The notes under the pieces were generated by a model. It was not told where the DNA came from. It searched no databases and saw only the letters and a program-made list of their open reading frames with translations. Both the position numbers and the translations under genes were made by a program. This document shows, in pieces, positions 27,497 to 37,179 of a stretch of DNA of 64,000 bases (its first letter is position 1; the number at the start of each line of letters is the position of its first letter). Source of the DNA: Sphingomonas sp. RIT328 (GTDB taxonomy: Bacteria > Pseudomonadota > Alphaproteobacteria > Sphingomonadales > Sphingomonadaceae); assembly GCF_000632225.1 (NCBI RefSeq), contig NZ_JFYV01000003.1, positions 46,505 through 110,504 of the forward strand, written 5' to 3'.

Positions 27497-28411
27497 TTAC
27501 GGGCGACGCGCGCGTCCGTCAACGCGCCCCGGATCGCCGAGCGGATGGCGCGCGTTGACCAGCTCGACCAGCCGGCTCGCATCGACGTGCGTGTAGATCT
27601 CGGTGGTGGCGATATCCGCGTGGCCGAGCATCGCCTGCAAGGCGCGCAGATCGGCGCCGCCGGCAAGCAGGTGCGTCGCAAAGGCATGGCGCAGCACGTG
27701 CGGGCTGACCCGGTCGGGCGGGATGCCCGCCTCGGCGGCGAGCGCCTTGACCAACTGGTAGAGGCGGATGCGGGTGAGATGGCCGCGGCCCGAGGGGAAC
27801 AGCCAGGGCGCGTCGACCGGCACCTGCGTCCGCCACCGCGTCACCGCCGCGCGGGCGCGATCCGACAGGGGCACCAGCCGCTCGCGCCCGCCCTTGCCCT
27901 TGAGGATCAGGAACGGCCGGTCGGGGTGGATCGCGTTGCGCGGCAGGCTGACCAATTCGGTGGCGCGCAGCCCCGATCCGTAAAGCAGCTCGACCAGAGC
28001 GGCGAGCCGCAGGTCGCCCGGCAGCGGCCGCTCGCCCTCGACCCGCGCCGCGATCACCGCGAACAGGCGCTCGACATCGCCGTGATCGAGCACCTTGGGC
28101 AGCCGCCGCGCCGGCCCCGGCCGCGGCAGCGCGCTGCCCGGATCGTCGGCGCGGTGGCCCTCTTCGGTGAGGAAGCTGTAGAACCGCCGCAGCGCGGCGG
28201 CCTTGCGCGCCACGGTGCTGCGCGCCAGCGCGCGCCATTGCTCGGCGAGCGCCTGCACCTGATTCGGAGTCGCGGCGACGAGCCCGTCGGGCAAAGCCGC
28301 CGCGGCGAGCGTCAGGTCGCTACGATAGGCGGCGATCGTATTCGCCGCGGCACCGGCCTCCGCCGCCAGCATTTCGAGGAACCGCTCGATCAGCGCGCGG
28401 TCGCCGCTCAC
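27497..28411 (-). CDS. xerD: Tyrosine recombinase XerD
   Basis: A 304-residue site-specific recombinase that, with XerC and FtsK, resolves chromosome dimers at dif. The N-terminal core-binding (SAM-like) domain spans 1-95. The catalytic set is visible: Arg in GSGLRATEL, Lys in [18 protein letters not shown] (His-x-x-Arg), LGHADIATT and the Tyr in IYTHVD. Length and location beside aroK mark the chromosomal housekeeping recombinase rather than a phage or island integrase. Its start overlaps the preceding gene's stop by 4 nt (ATGA). Confidence 0.93.
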   Translation of the reverse strand: MSGDRALIERFLEMLAAEAGAAANTIAAYRSDLTLAAAALPDGLVAATPNQVQALAEQWRALARSTVARKAAALRRFYSFLTEEGHRADDPGSALPRPGPARRLPKVLDHGDVERLFAVIAARVEGERPLPGDLRLAALVELLYGSGLRATELVSLPRNAIHPDRPFLILKGKGGRERLVPLSDRARAAVTRWRTQVPVDAPWLFPSGRGHLTRIRLYQLVKALAAEAGIPPDRVSPHVLRHAFATHLLAGGADLRALQAMLGHADIATTEIYTHVDASRLVELVNARHPLGDPGRVDGRARRP

Positions 28412-30252
28412 ACGCGCGCGAGCGCCTCCGCCGCGATCATCCGCGCCTCGCCCTCCAGTCCGACCGCGCGCAGCGCCGAGACGATGCGGTAGAGCATCGC
28501 CGGCGGCACCCCGCGCCAGTGCGGCGTCTGCATGCCGATCGCGGCAAGCAGCGCCACCGTCCCCGGCTGATTGTCCGCCGCGGCGCGATCGATCGCGCGC
28601 GTCCAGCTGGTCTCCGCGCCGATCCGCACGTCGAGCGCCGCTGCCGCCCGCTCGATATCGTCGGGGCTGAGCCGGCCGAGACCGGCGAGCCCGGCGAAGA
28701 ACAGCCGCTGCTTGAGCGCGGCATCGCCGCTGCCCGCATAGGCGGACAATTGCCGGTAGCTGAGCCGGCCGCCGCTGTCGGGATCGGCGAGCGCGATCAT
28801 CGCCCAGGCATCGCTGCCCTCGTCCACCGCCGCCCGCCAGCGCGCCGCGCTGCGATCGAGCCCCGCGGTCAGCATCGACGCGACGAGCTGCGGCGCCTCG
28901 GCGATGCCGGTCCGCGCCGGCAGCCGCGCCGCGGCGCGGGCGGTGAGCACCAGCCGCGGATAGGCCGGCTGTCCGGCGGTGCCACCCCAGAGGTTGCGCA
29001 GCGCGGTCAGCCGCGTCGGCATGTCGGCGCCGATATAGGCGGTGCGCAGATCGTTGATCGACGCGGCGATCGGCGCGGGCGTCTCATTGGCGGCGTCGAG
29101 CGCGCCGTACAGATCGACCAGCGCCGCCGACGACAGCACGCCCTGCCCGGCGGCCGCCTCCGCCGCCGGCAGGCGGTCCGCCATCGGGATCGACGGCGAC
29201 AGCGCATACCAATAGCGCGCCTGCGCCCCGGCGGTCGCGAACAGGCTATCGGGGATCGTCACCCCGGTCGCCGCGGCGAGCCCGAAGCGCCAGGCGGTGA
29301 GCGTATCCACCCCCGCCCATTCGATCGTCACCGCCTGCCCGCCATTGGGGCCGGCGCCGACCACCTTCTGCGCGAGTTGCAGATCGATACCGGTCGCGAC
29401 GTTGCGCCGCCGCGCCGCGGTGACCAGCGCCTTGGCGCGGGCGGGCTCGCCGGCGAGACCCGCGCACATCGCCTGCGCGAGCGACCAGCCCCGCTCATGC
29501 GTCGCCGCCAGCGCGGCATCGGCGATCGGGCACATTTCCGCCGGATCGCCGGTCGCGAGCGCGGTGTTGAGCGCGACCTGATAGAGTTTGGGGGTGTAAT
29601 TGTCGTTGTCGACGCTCTGCACCACCGCACGGGCGCCGACCGCCTCACCCATGCGCAGCAGCAGCCAGGCGCGCTCGGCCGCGAAGTCGGCGCCGTCGAC
29701 CGCCGCGGGCGTATCGACCTGTGCCACCAGCGTGCGTCGCAACAGGATCGACAGCCAGCGCGACGGCAAGGGCGCGGCGACGCTGCGCATCAACCGTTCG
29801 AGATAGCGGCCGTCCGCCTCACCGAAGGCGTCGGGCGCGAGCGCGCCCTCGCGCGGCCCCGCCGGCCCGACCCGATCGAGCGAACGGCGCGCGGACAGCG
29901 GCATCTCATATTGCGCGAGTACCGCGGGGTCGACCGTCGGCGTCGGCGACGGCGTCGCGCTGGCGAGCGGGATCGGCGTCTCGCCTGGCAGCGGCTGGAC
30001 CAGACCGGTCGGGGCCGGCACGGGCAGCGGTGCGGGCACGCTCGCCGCGCCGCCGCTCGCGGCGGGCGCCGGGCGCGGCGTCGCCGCCGGGCGGGCGGAC
30101 GGTGCCGGCGCGGGCTCGCCGAAGCCCGGCGGCAGGATCGATTCGGGCTTCTCCTGCGCGTAAGCGGCGACGGCCGCCGCGACGATCGCCACGCCGGCGA
30201 CGCCGCGCGTCACCTGTCGCAGCCGCCGCGCCCGATGCGTGCGAGCCTTCAT
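28408..30252 (-). CDS. Large hypothetical protein, Pro-rich linker plus helical domain
   Basis: A 614-residue protein of unknown function. The N-terminus is basic, then a hydrophobic segment (GVAGVAIVAAAVAAYA, about 19-34) acts as signal peptide or anchor. Residues 40-110 are a Pro/Ala-rich linker (APAPSARPAATPRPAPAASG). The remaining 500 residues are Ala/Leu/Arg-rich and look alpha-helical, reminiscent of Sel1/TPR-like solenoids without a clear consensus. It overlaps xerD and lies upstream of it, so xerD and accA may depend on its transcript. Probably periplasmic. Confidence 0.65.
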   Translation of the reverse strand: MKARTHRARRLRQVTRGVAGVAIVAAAVAAYAQEKPESILPPGFGEPAPAPSARPAATPRPAPAASGGAASVPAPLPVPAPTGLVQPLPGETPIPLASATPSPTPTVDPAVLAQYEMPLSARRSLDRVGPAGPREGALAPDAFGEADGRYLERLMRSVAAPLPSRWLSILLRRTLVAQVDTPAAVDGADFAAERAWLLLRMGEAVGARAVVQSVDNDNYTPKLYQVALNTALATGDPAEMCPIADAALAATHERGWSLAQAMCAGLAGEPARAKALVTAARRRNVATGIDLQLAQKVVGAGPNGGQAVTIEWAGVDTLTAWRFGLAAATGVTIPDSLFATAGAQARYWYALSPSIPMADRLPAAEAAAGQGVLSSAALVDLYGALDAANETPAPIAASINDLRTAYIGADMPTRLTALRNLWGGTAGQPAYPRLVLTARAAARLPARTGIAEAPQLVASMLTAGLDRSAARWRAAVDEGSDAWAMIALADPDSGGRLSYRQLSAYAGSGDAALKQRLFFAGLAGLGRLSPDDIERAAAALDVRIGAETSWTRAIDRAAADNQPGTVALLAAIGMQTPHWRGVPPAMLYRIVSALRAVGLEGEARMIAAEALARV

Positions 30253-30282
30253 CCTGTCCCCCGACCCCAGATTACGCCGGCG

Positions 30283-30417
30283 TCAGCTGAGGTTGGCAAG
30301 CGTCACGGCCTTTTCGACATGCGTCTGCGGCCGCTCCGACGCCCGGCCGGCGAGCAGGAACAGACCGCCGACCACCACGACGAGGATGACGACGACGGAG
30401 AGAACCAAGCGAGACAT
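30283..30417 (-). CDS. 44-residue single-pass membrane peptide
   Basis: A short protein, MSRLVLSVVVILVVVVGGLF then LLAGRASERPQTHVEKAVTLANLS: one membrane helix (about 4-24) with a polar C-terminal tail. It has a ribosome-binding site (AAGG, 7 nt upstream). An in-frame ATG at 30495 would add a basic extension that overlaps the aroK start region and is less likely. No family is known to me. It lies 30 bp upstream of the 614-residue gene on the same strand and may share its transcript. Confidence 0.5.
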   Translation of the reverse strand: MSRLVLSVVVILVVVVGGLFLLAGRASERPQTHVEKAVTLANLS

Positions 30418-30493
30418 ACCGTACCTTAAGACGCGTAAAAGGCGGATGCGGAGCTTTTGCCCCGTCCGGACCCGCTGTATAGCGCTCCGTTCC

Positions 30494-31063
30494 ATGTTGC
30501 AAAGCGCTCATCCCCCGCCGACCGGCCCCAAGCGACGCGATCCGGCTCGGCCGATCGTGCTGGTCGGGCTGATGGGCGTCGGCAAGTCGACGGTCGGGCG
30601 GCGGCTGGCGAGCCGGATGCGGCTGCCCTTCGTGGATGCCGACACCGCGATCGAACAGGCCGCCGGCATGACGATCGCTGAAATCTTCGAACGCTTCGGC
30701 GAGGCTTATTTCCGCGACGGCGAACGCCGCGTCATCCAGCGATTGATGGACGGCACGCCCAAGGTGATCGCCACCGGCGGCGGCGCCTTCATCAACGACG
30801 AGACACGGGCGCTGATCCTCGCCGACGCGACCGCCATCTGGCTGCGCGCGCATCCCGACGTGCTCGCCGAGCGCGTCGGCCGGCGCGATACGCGCCCGCT
30901 GCTGCGCGGCAAGGACCCGCGGCAGGTGCTCGCCGAACTCGCCACCATCCGCAACCCGATCTACGCCGAGGCGCATATCCATATCACCAGCAACACCGCT
31001 CCGCACGAGGCCACGGTCAACGCGATCCTGAAGGCGATCGGCCACGGGCGGCACGCGGCATGA
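30494..31063 (+). CDS. aroK: Shikimate kinase
   Basis: A 189-residue cytosolic kinase that phosphorylates shikimate at the 3-OH in aromatic amino-acid synthesis. Walker A is [15 protein letters not shown] near residue 25. Also seen: [18 protein letters not shown] (substrate Asp), ATGGGAF and the lid RDTRPLLRG. The start at 30494 gives a short N-terminal extension common in alphaproteobacteria; longer in-frame starts run back into the divergent gene. Overlaps aroB by 4 nt (ATGA). Confidence 0.95.
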   Translation: MLQSAHPPPTGPKRRDPARPIVLVGLMGVGKSTVGRRLASRMRLPFVDADTAIEQAAGMTIAEIFERFGEAYFRDGERRVIQRLMDGTPKVIATGGGAFINDETRALILADATAIWLRAHPDVLAERVGRRDTRPLLRGKDPRQVLAELATIRNPIYAEAHIHITSNTAPHEATVNAILKAIGHGRHAA

Positions 31064-32160
31064 CCGTGATCACCGTCGCGCTCGGCGACCGCAGCTATCC
31101 CATCGTCATCGAAGCCGGCGTCCTCGACCGCGCCGCCGACCACCTCGCCCCGCTCGCGCGCGGGCGGACGCTGGCGATCGTCACCGACGAGAACGTCCGC
31201 GGCCATGCCGAACGCCTGCAGGCGGTGCTCGCCGCCGCGGACGTGCGCAGCGAGACGATCGTACTGCCGCCGGGCGAGCAGACCAAGAGCTGGACGCAGC
31301 TTGCCGCGCTCTGCGACCGGCTGCTCGATCTCGGCATCGAGCGCGGCGATCATGTCATCGCGCTCGGCGGCGGGGTGATCGGCGATCTCGTCGGCTTCGC
31401 CTGCGCGATCCTCAAGCGCGGCTGCCGCTTCGTCCAGATCCCGACCTCGCTGCTCGCGCAGGTCGACAGTTCGGTCGGCGGCAAGACCGCGATCAACACC
31501 CGCGCCGGCAAGAATCTGATCGGCGCCTTCCACCAGCCGTCGCTGGTGCTGATCGACCCGGCGCTGCTCGATACGCTCCCGGCGCGCGAGGTACGCGCCG
31601 GCTATGCCGAGGTGGTCAAATATGGATTGATCGACGATCCCGCCTTCTTCGACTGGTGCGAGGCGCATGGCGCGGCGCTGATCGCCGGCGATCCCGCCGC
31701 GCGCGATCAGGCGATCGCCCATGCCGTCGCCGCCAAGGCGCGGATCGTCGCCGCCGACGAGCACGAGACCAACGGCACGCGCGCGCTGCTCAACCTCGGC
31801 CATACCTTCGGCCATGCGCTCGAGGCGGAAGCGGGCTTCTCGCAGGCGCTGCTGCATGGCGAGGCGGTCGCCGCCGGCTGCGCGCTCGCCTTCGCCTTCT
31901 CCGCCGAACAGGGCATCGCCCCGGCCGCCGATGCGGCGCGGGTCGCCGCCCACCTGCGCGCGATCGGCCTGCCGGACGGGCTCGCCGCCGCGGGGATCGG
32001 CGCGAACGGTGCGACGCTGGTCGACCATATGCGTCACGACAAGAAGATGGCGGCGGGCACCCTGCCCTTCCTGCTCGCCCGCGGCATCGGCCGGACCTAT
32101 CTCGACCGCACGGTCGATCTCGATACCGTCGCGGCCTTTCTCGACCGGCAGCCGCGCTGA
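31060..32160 (+). CDS. aroB: 3-dehydroquinate synthase
   Basis: A 366-residue NAD+- and metal-dependent enzyme making 3-dehydroquinate from DAHP. Signature blocks: [63 protein letters not shown] (metal-binding His) and HDKKMAAG. Length is typical. aroK-aroB order with a 4-nt overlap is common in proteobacteria. The following DUF2256 gene overlaps its stop by 1 nt. Confidence 0.97.
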   Translation: MTVITVALGDRSYPIVIEAGVLDRAADHLAPLARGRTLAIVTDENVRGHAERLQAVLAAADVRSETIVLPPGEQTKSWTQLAALCDRLLDLGIERGDHVIALGGGVIGDLVGFACAILKRGCRFVQIPTSLLAQVDSSVGGKTAINTRAGKNLIGAFHQPSLVLIDPALLDTLPAREVRAGYAEVVKYGLIDDPAFFDWCEAHGAALIAGDPAARDQAIAHAVAAKARIVAADEHETNGTRALLNLGHTFGHALEAEAGFSQALLHGEAVAAGCALAFAFSAEQGIAPAADAARVAAHLRAIGLPDGLAAAGIGANGATLVDHMRHDKKMAAGTLPFLLARGIGRTYLDRTVDLDTVAAFLDRQPR

Positions 32161-32300
32161 TGCCCAACGGCGTCGCCAAGCGCGATCTGCCGAGCAAGAT
32201 CTGCCCGGCCTGCGAACGCCCGTTCACCTGGCGCAAGAAATGGGCGCGCGACTGGGATGCCGTCGTCTATTGCTCGGACGCCTGCCGCAAGAAGCGTTAG
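32160..32300 (+). CDS. DUF2256 small zinc-ribbon-like protein
   Basis: A 46-residue protein with two Cys pairs, [16 protein letters not shown] and [12 protein letters not shown], a treble-clef/zinc-ribbon pattern diagnostic of DUF2256. Function unknown. The ATG at 32160 uses the last base of the aroB stop (TGATG), so it is translated as the third gene of the aroK-aroB operon. Its 3' end overlaps the convergent M24 gene by 4 nt. Confidence 0.85.
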   Translation: MPNGVAKRDLPSKICPACERPFTWRKKWARDWDAVVYCSDACRKKR

Positions 32301-32992
32301 CGCCCCGCCAGCCGCTCGTAGAAGCCGCCGAACCGCCCGTCCGGGTCGATCAGATGCACTTCGATGATCCAGTGCCGGGTGCGGCCGTGCGCGTCGGGAT
32401 CGCTCAGCGGCAGCGGGTTGGCCGGGCTGATATGATGCGCCTGCCGCGCACCCGGCAGCCGGGCGTGCGGGAATTCGGCGACGATATGCCCCGCGATCTG
32501 CCCGCCGAAGCGATAGCCGGCCGCCGCCGCGCTGAGGCAGGCATAATCGTAGAGGTCGGCGCCGGTGATGTCCGGCTGCGCCGACAGCCGCGCGTCGATC
32601 AGCGCGAACTGGCGCGGCAGTTCGGCGACGAGCGCCTGCCGCGCCGGGTCGCTGCCGATCGCGAAACTCTGCCCGACATCCGCCTCCCAGGTGCCGAACA
32701 CCGGGCCGAGATCGACGAAGACGATGTCCTCCTCGGCCACCGTCACCACCGGCGGGTTGTCGGCGAAGATCGCCAGCGTGTTGGGCCCGGCGCGGACGAT
32801 GCGCTTGTGCCAGTCCTGCGCGACGCCGAATGCGTCCTGCGCGACATGCTTGATCGCCTGTTCGATGTCGCGCTCGCTGCGTCCCGGCCGGATCAGCCCG
32901 TCGGCGATGATCCGCTCGATCAGTTCGAGCGCGCGATCTTCCGCCGCGATCAGCGCGGCACGGCGATCCTGTTCGGCGATATCCGGCGTCAT
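32297..32992 (-). CDS. M24-family (Xaa-Pro peptidase/creatinase-fold) protein
   Basis: A 231-residue pita-bread-fold protein lacking the N-terminal domain of full aminopeptidase P. Likely metal ligands are Asp pairs in [20 protein letters not shown], a His in [14 protein letters not shown] and Glu residues in WIIEVHLID and near FYERL at the C-terminus. It may be a small dipeptidase or a related non-peptidase such as a creatinase-like enzyme. Start 32992 overlaps the EamA stop by 4 nt. A longer in-frame start at 33073 would lie inside that gene and is rejected. Confidence 0.75.
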   Translation of the reverse strand: MTPDIAEQDRRAALIAAEDRALELIERIIADGLIRPGRSERDIEQAIKHVAQDAFGVAQDWHKRIVRAGPNTLAIFADNPPVVTVAEEDIVFVDLGPVFGTWEADVGQSFAIGSDPARQALVAELPRQFALIDARLSAQPDITGADLYDYACLSAAAAGYRFGGQIAGHIVAEFPHARLPGARQAHHISPANPLPLSDPDAHGRTRHWIIEVHLIDPDGRFGGFYERLAGR

Positions 32993-33858
32993 GCCGCCAC
33001 CTCCTGCTTGCTGTCCGGGGTCGTGACGATCACCCCGATCGATGCGGCGACGACCATCGCGATCGCGCCCCATTGCGTCAGGCTCAGCGTCTCGCCGAGC
33101 AGCGCCACGCCGGCGAGTGCGCCGACCACCGGTTCGAGGCTGAGCAGCACGCCGAGGCTATGCGGCGGGATGCGCTGCAACGCGATCATCTCGAGCGAAT
33201 AGGGGATGGCGCTCGACAGCAGCGCCGCGATCACCCCCATGCCGAGCCACGACGGCGTGAGCAGCGCCGCGCCGGCATGCGCGATACCGATCGGCACGAC
33301 GAGCAGCGCGGCGGCGACCATGCCGAGCGCTACCGCCTGCCCCGCCGGCAGATGCCCGGTGCGTCGCCCGGCGAGGATATAGCAGGCCCAGCCCGTCGCC
33401 GCGCCGAACGCGAAGCCGATGCCGACCGGATCGAGCGACTGCGCGCCACCATGGACCGGGAGCAGCAGCCACAGACCCGCCACGGCCAGTCCCGCCAGCG
33501 CGACGTGCACCGCGCGCCGCGCATGCGCGAGCGCCACCGCCAGCGGCCCGAGAAATTCGATCGCGATCGCCGGCCCGAGCGGCAGCGTGCGCAGCGCCAT
33601 GTAGAAACTGAGGTTCATCGCCCCGAGCGCCAGACCGTAGCAGAGCAGCCGCCCGGCATCGTGCCGGGTCAGCGCGAATCGCCACGGCCGCATCGCGACG
33701 AGCAGCAGCAATGCCGAGAAACCGACGCGATAGGCGGTGGTCCCCTCCGCCCCGACCAGCGGGAACAAGCGTTTGGCGAACGAGGTGCCGCCGCAGAAGG
33801 CGACGATCGCGGCGACCAGCGCGGCATAGGGGAGCAGGTTGGACGCAGGGCGGGACAT
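32989..33858 (-). CDS. EamA/DMT-family exporter, RhtA-like
   Basis: A 289-residue inner-membrane protein with ten predicted helices as two EamA repeats. Segments such as TTAYRVGFSALLLLVAMRPW and PLGPAIAIEFLGPLAVALA closely follow RhtA, the threonine/homoserine exporter of E. coli. Export of amino acids or related small metabolites is the family role; the actual substrate is not known. It is translationally coupled to the M24 gene, which might process an imported or exported compound. Confidence 0.85.
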   Translation of the reverse strand: MSRPASNLLPYAALVAAIVAFCGGTSFAKRLFPLVGAEGTTAYRVGFSALLLLVAMRPWRFALTRHDAGRLLCYGLALGAMNLSFYMALRTLPLGPAIAIEFLGPLAVALAHARRAVHVALAGLAVAGLWLLLPVHGGAQSLDPVGIGFAFGAATGWACYILAGRRTGHLPAGQAVALGMVAAALLVVPIGIAHAGAALLTPSWLGMGVIAALLSSAIPYSLEMIALQRIPPHSLGVLLSLEPVVGALAGVALLGETLSLTQWGAIAMVVAASIGVIVTTPDSKQEVAA

Positions 33859-34030
33859 AGGATCACTGTAGCGGATCGGCGGCGCCCCGCGGAACCGTTA
33901 CGCCGGAACGGAGCGAATTTGGTCGAGGCCGCGGACGTGCGGGAGACCGGCGCGGCTGCTCAAGGGTGAGGACAACCGCCGCGATGACGGATGCAGCTGC
34001 GCCGCCAGCCTGCCATCCCTCATCCGCGTA

Positions 34031-34357
34031 TCACCCGCGCAGCGACCACCCCAGCCACAGCCAGCCGCCGATCAGCAGCGCGCCGCCGATCGGCGTCACC
34101 GCGCCGAGCCAGTGCGGCGCGCCCTTCGCCATCAGATAGAGCGTACCGGCGAAGATCCCCGCGCCGACGACGAACAGCCACGCCGCCCCGCGCGCCTCGA
34201 AGCGGAGCGCGACCAGCGCCGCGACCGCATGGATCATCTGATATTGCGCCCCGGTCTTGAGCCATTCGGCCGCGACGCCGGTCGCGCCATGCGCGCCCAT
34301 CGCCCCCGCCGCCACCGCGATCGCGCCCGACAGCGCCGCCAGTATCGCCACGATCAT
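34031..34357 (-). CDS. DUF423 small membrane protein
   Basis: A 108-residue protein with four membrane helices and the DUF423 hallmarks: GAMGAHGA near the N-terminus, WLKTGAQYQMIHAVAAL and PIGGALLIGGWLWL at the C-terminus. The family (YwdK/YgdD type) has no firm function. Its start overlaps the antiporter stop by 4 nt, so it is the last gene of a leftward chain. Confidence 0.88.
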   Translation of the reverse strand: MIVAILAALSGAIAVAAGAMGAHGATGVAAEWLKTGAQYQMIHAVAALVALRFEARGAAWLFVVGAGIFAGTLYLMAKGAPHWLGAVTPIGGALLIGGWLWLGWSLRG

Positions 34358-36120
34358 CGTGGATCATTCCCCCAGGGCTGCTGCTCGGCGACGAGCGAGC
34401 GCGCCGCGCGAATGTCGTTCGCCGCGATCTGGATGCGCAGCCGTTCCTTGTCGCGGGCGCGATAGCTTTCTTCGGCGCGATCGATCTCGGCACCGGCGAT
34501 GCCGAGATCGCGCATCGCCACCCGCGCCATCTTCACCGCCGATTCGAGCACCTCGCGCACCACAAAGACCCCCGAGGCGCGCTTGAGCTTGACCAGCGCC
34601 CGCCGGTCGAAGACGCGGACGTAGATCGCGGCATCGGGGAAGGCTTCGTGGATGCCTTCCAGCGTCTCGGGGTCGATCTGGTCGCCGTCGACGCAGAACA
34701 GGATCAGCTCCGCCTCCGCCGCCCCCGCCTGACGCAGCAAGTCGAGCCGGGTGCCGTCGCCGTAATAGACCTTCGCGCCGAACTCACCGGCGATGTCGAT
34801 CATCTCGATATCGCGGTCGATCAGCGTCACCGGGATCTTCTGCGCGAGCAGCATCTGGCCGACCGTCTGGCCGAAGCGACCGTAACCGACGATGATCGCA
34901 TTGGCGCCCTCCGCCTTCGGCCCGTCGCGCGCCTGGTCCTTGACCACCGGCTCCTCGCGGAAGCGCCGGGTCGCGCCCATCAGGAACGGCGTCGTCGCCA
35001 TCGACACGGTGATGATCGCGCCGAACAGGCTCGCCGCTTCCGGCGCGACGAGCAGGCCGTTCTGCGCCTGCGCGAACAGCACGAAACCGAATTCGCCACC
35101 CTGGCTGAGCAGCACGCCGAGCGCGAGCGCGCTGCGCCACGTCATGCGGAAGGCCAGGCCGATGCCGGTGATCACCAAAGTCTTGGTGGCGATCAGCGCC
35201 AGCGCCATCCCCGCGACGAACAGCGGCCGCTCGGCGATCGCGTGCAGATCGAGCATCATGCCGACGACGAGGAAGAACAGCCCGAGCAGGATCGAACGGA
35301 ACGGCTCGACATCCGCCTCCAGCTCGTGGCGATACGGACTGTCGGCGAGCATCACCCCGGCGATGAACGCGCCGAGCGCGGTCGACAGGCCGAGCGCCTC
35401 CATCACCGCCGCGCTCGCGATCACCGTGAACAGCGCGGCGAAGACGAACATCTCGCGCTCGTTGAGATTGCCGATCAGCCGGAACAGCGGCCGCAGCACG
35501 AACCGCCCGGCGAGCACCAGCCCGGCGACCGCCACCACCGTGTAGAGCGCGAGCAGCCAGCCCGGCGGTCCGTTGGCGTCGGCGGGGTTGCGGCTCATCG
35601 CCGCGACGATCGTGATCAGCGGGACGATCGACAGATCCTGGAACAGCAGGATCGAAAAGGCGCGCTCGCCGAACGGGGTGCGCAGCCGACCCGAGGATTG
35701 CAGCAGCGGCAGCACCTGCGCGGTCGACGACAGCGCCAGCGGCAGGCCGAGCGCCAGCGCCGCGGTCGGCGAGAAATGCGCGAAGGCATAGACGATGCCG
35801 GAGATCGCCAGCCCGCACACCACCACCTGGATCAGCCCGAGCCCGAAAATCTCCTGCTTCATCCGCCACAGCCGCGTCGGGTTGAGCTCCAACCCGACGA
35901 TGAACAGCAGCAGCGTGATGCCGAGCTCGGCGATCCCCAGTTTCGATTCGGCATCGCCGACCAGACCGAGGATGTGCGGCCCGACCACCGCGCCGGCGAC
36001 GAGGAAGCCGAGCGTCGCGCCGAGCCCGAGCTTGCGGAACAGCAGGACGAAGGCGAGTCCGAACCCGAGCAGGATGACGCCGTCGCGCAGCAGCGACGCG
36101 CCTTGCGCCGCCTCATGCAT
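34354..36120 (-). CDS. CPA2-family monovalent cation:proton antiporter, KefB/KefC-like
   Basis: A 588-residue protein. About 12-13 helices (residues 10-385) include GLELNPTRLW and LALSSTAQVLPLL, and GEFGFVLF late in the domain. A cytosolic RCK/TrkA-N domain follows with the dinucleotide loop AIIVGYGRFGQTVGQML near 420, so activity is probably gated by NAD(H) or a related ligand. Family members exchange K+ (or Na+) for H+. The start at 36120 (MHEAAQ) has GAGG at good spacing; 36126 is an alternative. It overlaps the IscU-like gene by 8 nt. Confidence 0.9.
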   Translation of the reverse strand: MHEAAQGASLLRDGVILLGFGLAFVLLFRKLGLGATLGFLVAGAVVGPHILGLVGDAESKLGIAELGITLLLFIVGLELNPTRLWRMKQEIFGLGLIQVVVCGLAISGIVYAFAHFSPTAALALGLPLALSSTAQVLPLLQSSGRLRTPFGERAFSILLFQDLSIVPLITIVAAMSRNPADANGPPGWLLALYTVVAVAGLVLAGRFVLRPLFRLIGNLNEREMFVFAALFTVIASAAVMEALGLSTALGAFIAGVMLADSPYRHELEADVEPFRSILLGLFFLVVGMMLDLHAIAERPLFVAGMALALIATKTLVITGIGLAFRMTWRSALALGVLLSQGGEFGFVLFAQAQNGLLVAPEAASLFGAIITVSMATTPFLMGATRRFREEPVVKDQARDGPKAEGANAIIVGYGRFGQTVGQMLLAQKIPVTLIDRDIEMIDIAGEFGAKVYYGDGTRLDLLRQAGAAEAELILFCVDGDQIDPETLEGIHEAFPDAAIYVRVFDRRALVKLKRASGVFVVREVLESAVKMARVAMRDLGIAGAEIDRAEESYRARDKERLRIQIAANDIRAARSLVAEQQPWGNDPR

Positions 36121-36550
36121 CGGCATGCGCCTCGCGTGCGGCGAAGGCGGCATCCGCGGCCGCCTCGAACGCCAGCCGGATCGAGGCGTGGCGTGCGGTG
36201 AAGGACAGGGCCGGGGTGAACACCGCCAGCCCCGGCCAATCGGGCATCGCGCCCTCGCCGGCGAGCCAGCCGGTCAGCCCGTCGCGGGCGGCGGCCAGCT
36301 CCTCGGGCGTCTTGCCGAGGATCGCCTGCGCGAGCAGCGACGACGACGCTTGGCCGAGCGCGCAGGCGCGCACCAGCAGCCCGACCTCGCCCACCCGCCC
36401 CGCCGCGTCGAGGCCGATGTCGACCGTCACCCGGCTGCCGCAGATCGGCGATCGTTTCTCCGCGGTCGCCTGCGCATGGTCGAGCCGCGCATGATGCGGG
36501 ATCGACGCGGCGAGCCGCAGGATGTCGGCATTGTACAGGCTGGCGGTCAT
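36113..36550 (-). CDS. IscU/NifU-like iron-sulfur scaffold family protein, degenerate
   Basis: A 145-residue protein of the IscU/SufU fold. Two of the three expected cluster-ligand Cys are visible (SPICGSRVTV near 37; VRACALGQASSSLLAQ near 63). The third position, usually Cys in an RxxC motif, reads RHASIRLAF, without Cys. It therefore may not hold a cluster in the canonical way. It is not next to suf or isc genes; it overlaps CvpA by 4 nt and the antiporter by several nt. Confidence 0.8.
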   Translation of the reverse strand: MTASLYNADILRLAASIPHHARLDHAQATAEKRSPICGSRVTVDIGLDAAGRVGEVGLLVRACALGQASSSLLAQAILGKTPEELAAARDGLTGWLAGEGAMPDWPGLAVFTPALSFTARHASIRLAFEAAADAAFAAREAHADA

Positions 36551-37098
36551 GGCTGGCTCGATGGTTCGGCGGCGGGGCGCGCGCCAAAGACGGGAAGGCC
36601 GCGCCGGCGCCGGTCGACGAAATCGGCGATCCCCGCGCTGGTCGCGTTGAGCAGATTATAGCAGCGCGAATGGGTCATCCACTCGGGCCGGCGCGCCGGG
36701 CCGCCGTTGGCGGTATCGACCAGCAGCGCCGCGACGAGAAAGCCGAGGCTGGCGATGATCAGCCCCTTGAGCGCGCCGAAGCCGAAGCCGAGCGCGCGAT
36801 CGACCGGGCCGAGGATCGACTGCCGCGTCCGCTTGCCGATCGCATTGGCGACGAGCTTGCCGCCGAGATAGGTGCCGCCCGCGATGATGACGAACGCCGC
36901 CACCGCCGCGCCCGACGGCGTGCCGATCGTGCCGCTCAGCTTGGCGGCGAGCGTGACGTGGAACAGCTTGAGCATCGCGACGATCGCCACCCAGGCGAAC
37001 AGCGACAGCACCTCGGTGACGAACCCGCGCTTGAGCCCGAGCAGCGCCGCCCCGAGCACGGCGACGAGAACGATGATGTCGAGAGCGGTCAGCGCCAT
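36547..37098 (-). CDS. cvpA: CvpA-family membrane protein
   Basis: A 183-residue inner-membrane protein with four helices and the CvpA core: LDIIVLVAVLGAALLGLKRG at the N-terminus, FVTEVLSLFAWVAI and GPVDRALGFGFGALKGLII. CvpA is linked to colicin V production and envelope stress resistance; the mechanism is unsettled. The start at 37098 gives the canonical N-terminus; a longer in-frame start at 37257 runs through the inverted repeat upstream. The neighbour beyond the repeat is radA, as in many proteobacteria. Confidence 0.9.
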   Translation of the reverse strand: MALTALDIIVLVAVLGAALLGLKRGFVTEVLSLFAWVAIVAMLKLFHVTLAAKLSGTIGTPSGAAVAAFVIIAGGTYLGGKLVANAIGKRTRQSILGPVDRALGFGFGALKGLIIASLGFLVAALLVDTANGGPARRPEWMTHSRCYNLLNATSAGIADFVDRRRRGLPVFGARPAAEPSSQP

Positions 37099-37179
37099 GG
37101 CTTGGGAATAGGGATGCCGGGGCGGAGGCGCTAGTCCCCGTCGCGGCACCGGCGGTGATGGACCACCTGGCCCCACCCT

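Noticed and set aside
27497..28411. XerD as integrase of a mobile island
   Set aside because: Sequence, length and housekeeping neighbours (accA, aroK) match chromosomal XerD; no attachment repeats or island genes nearby.
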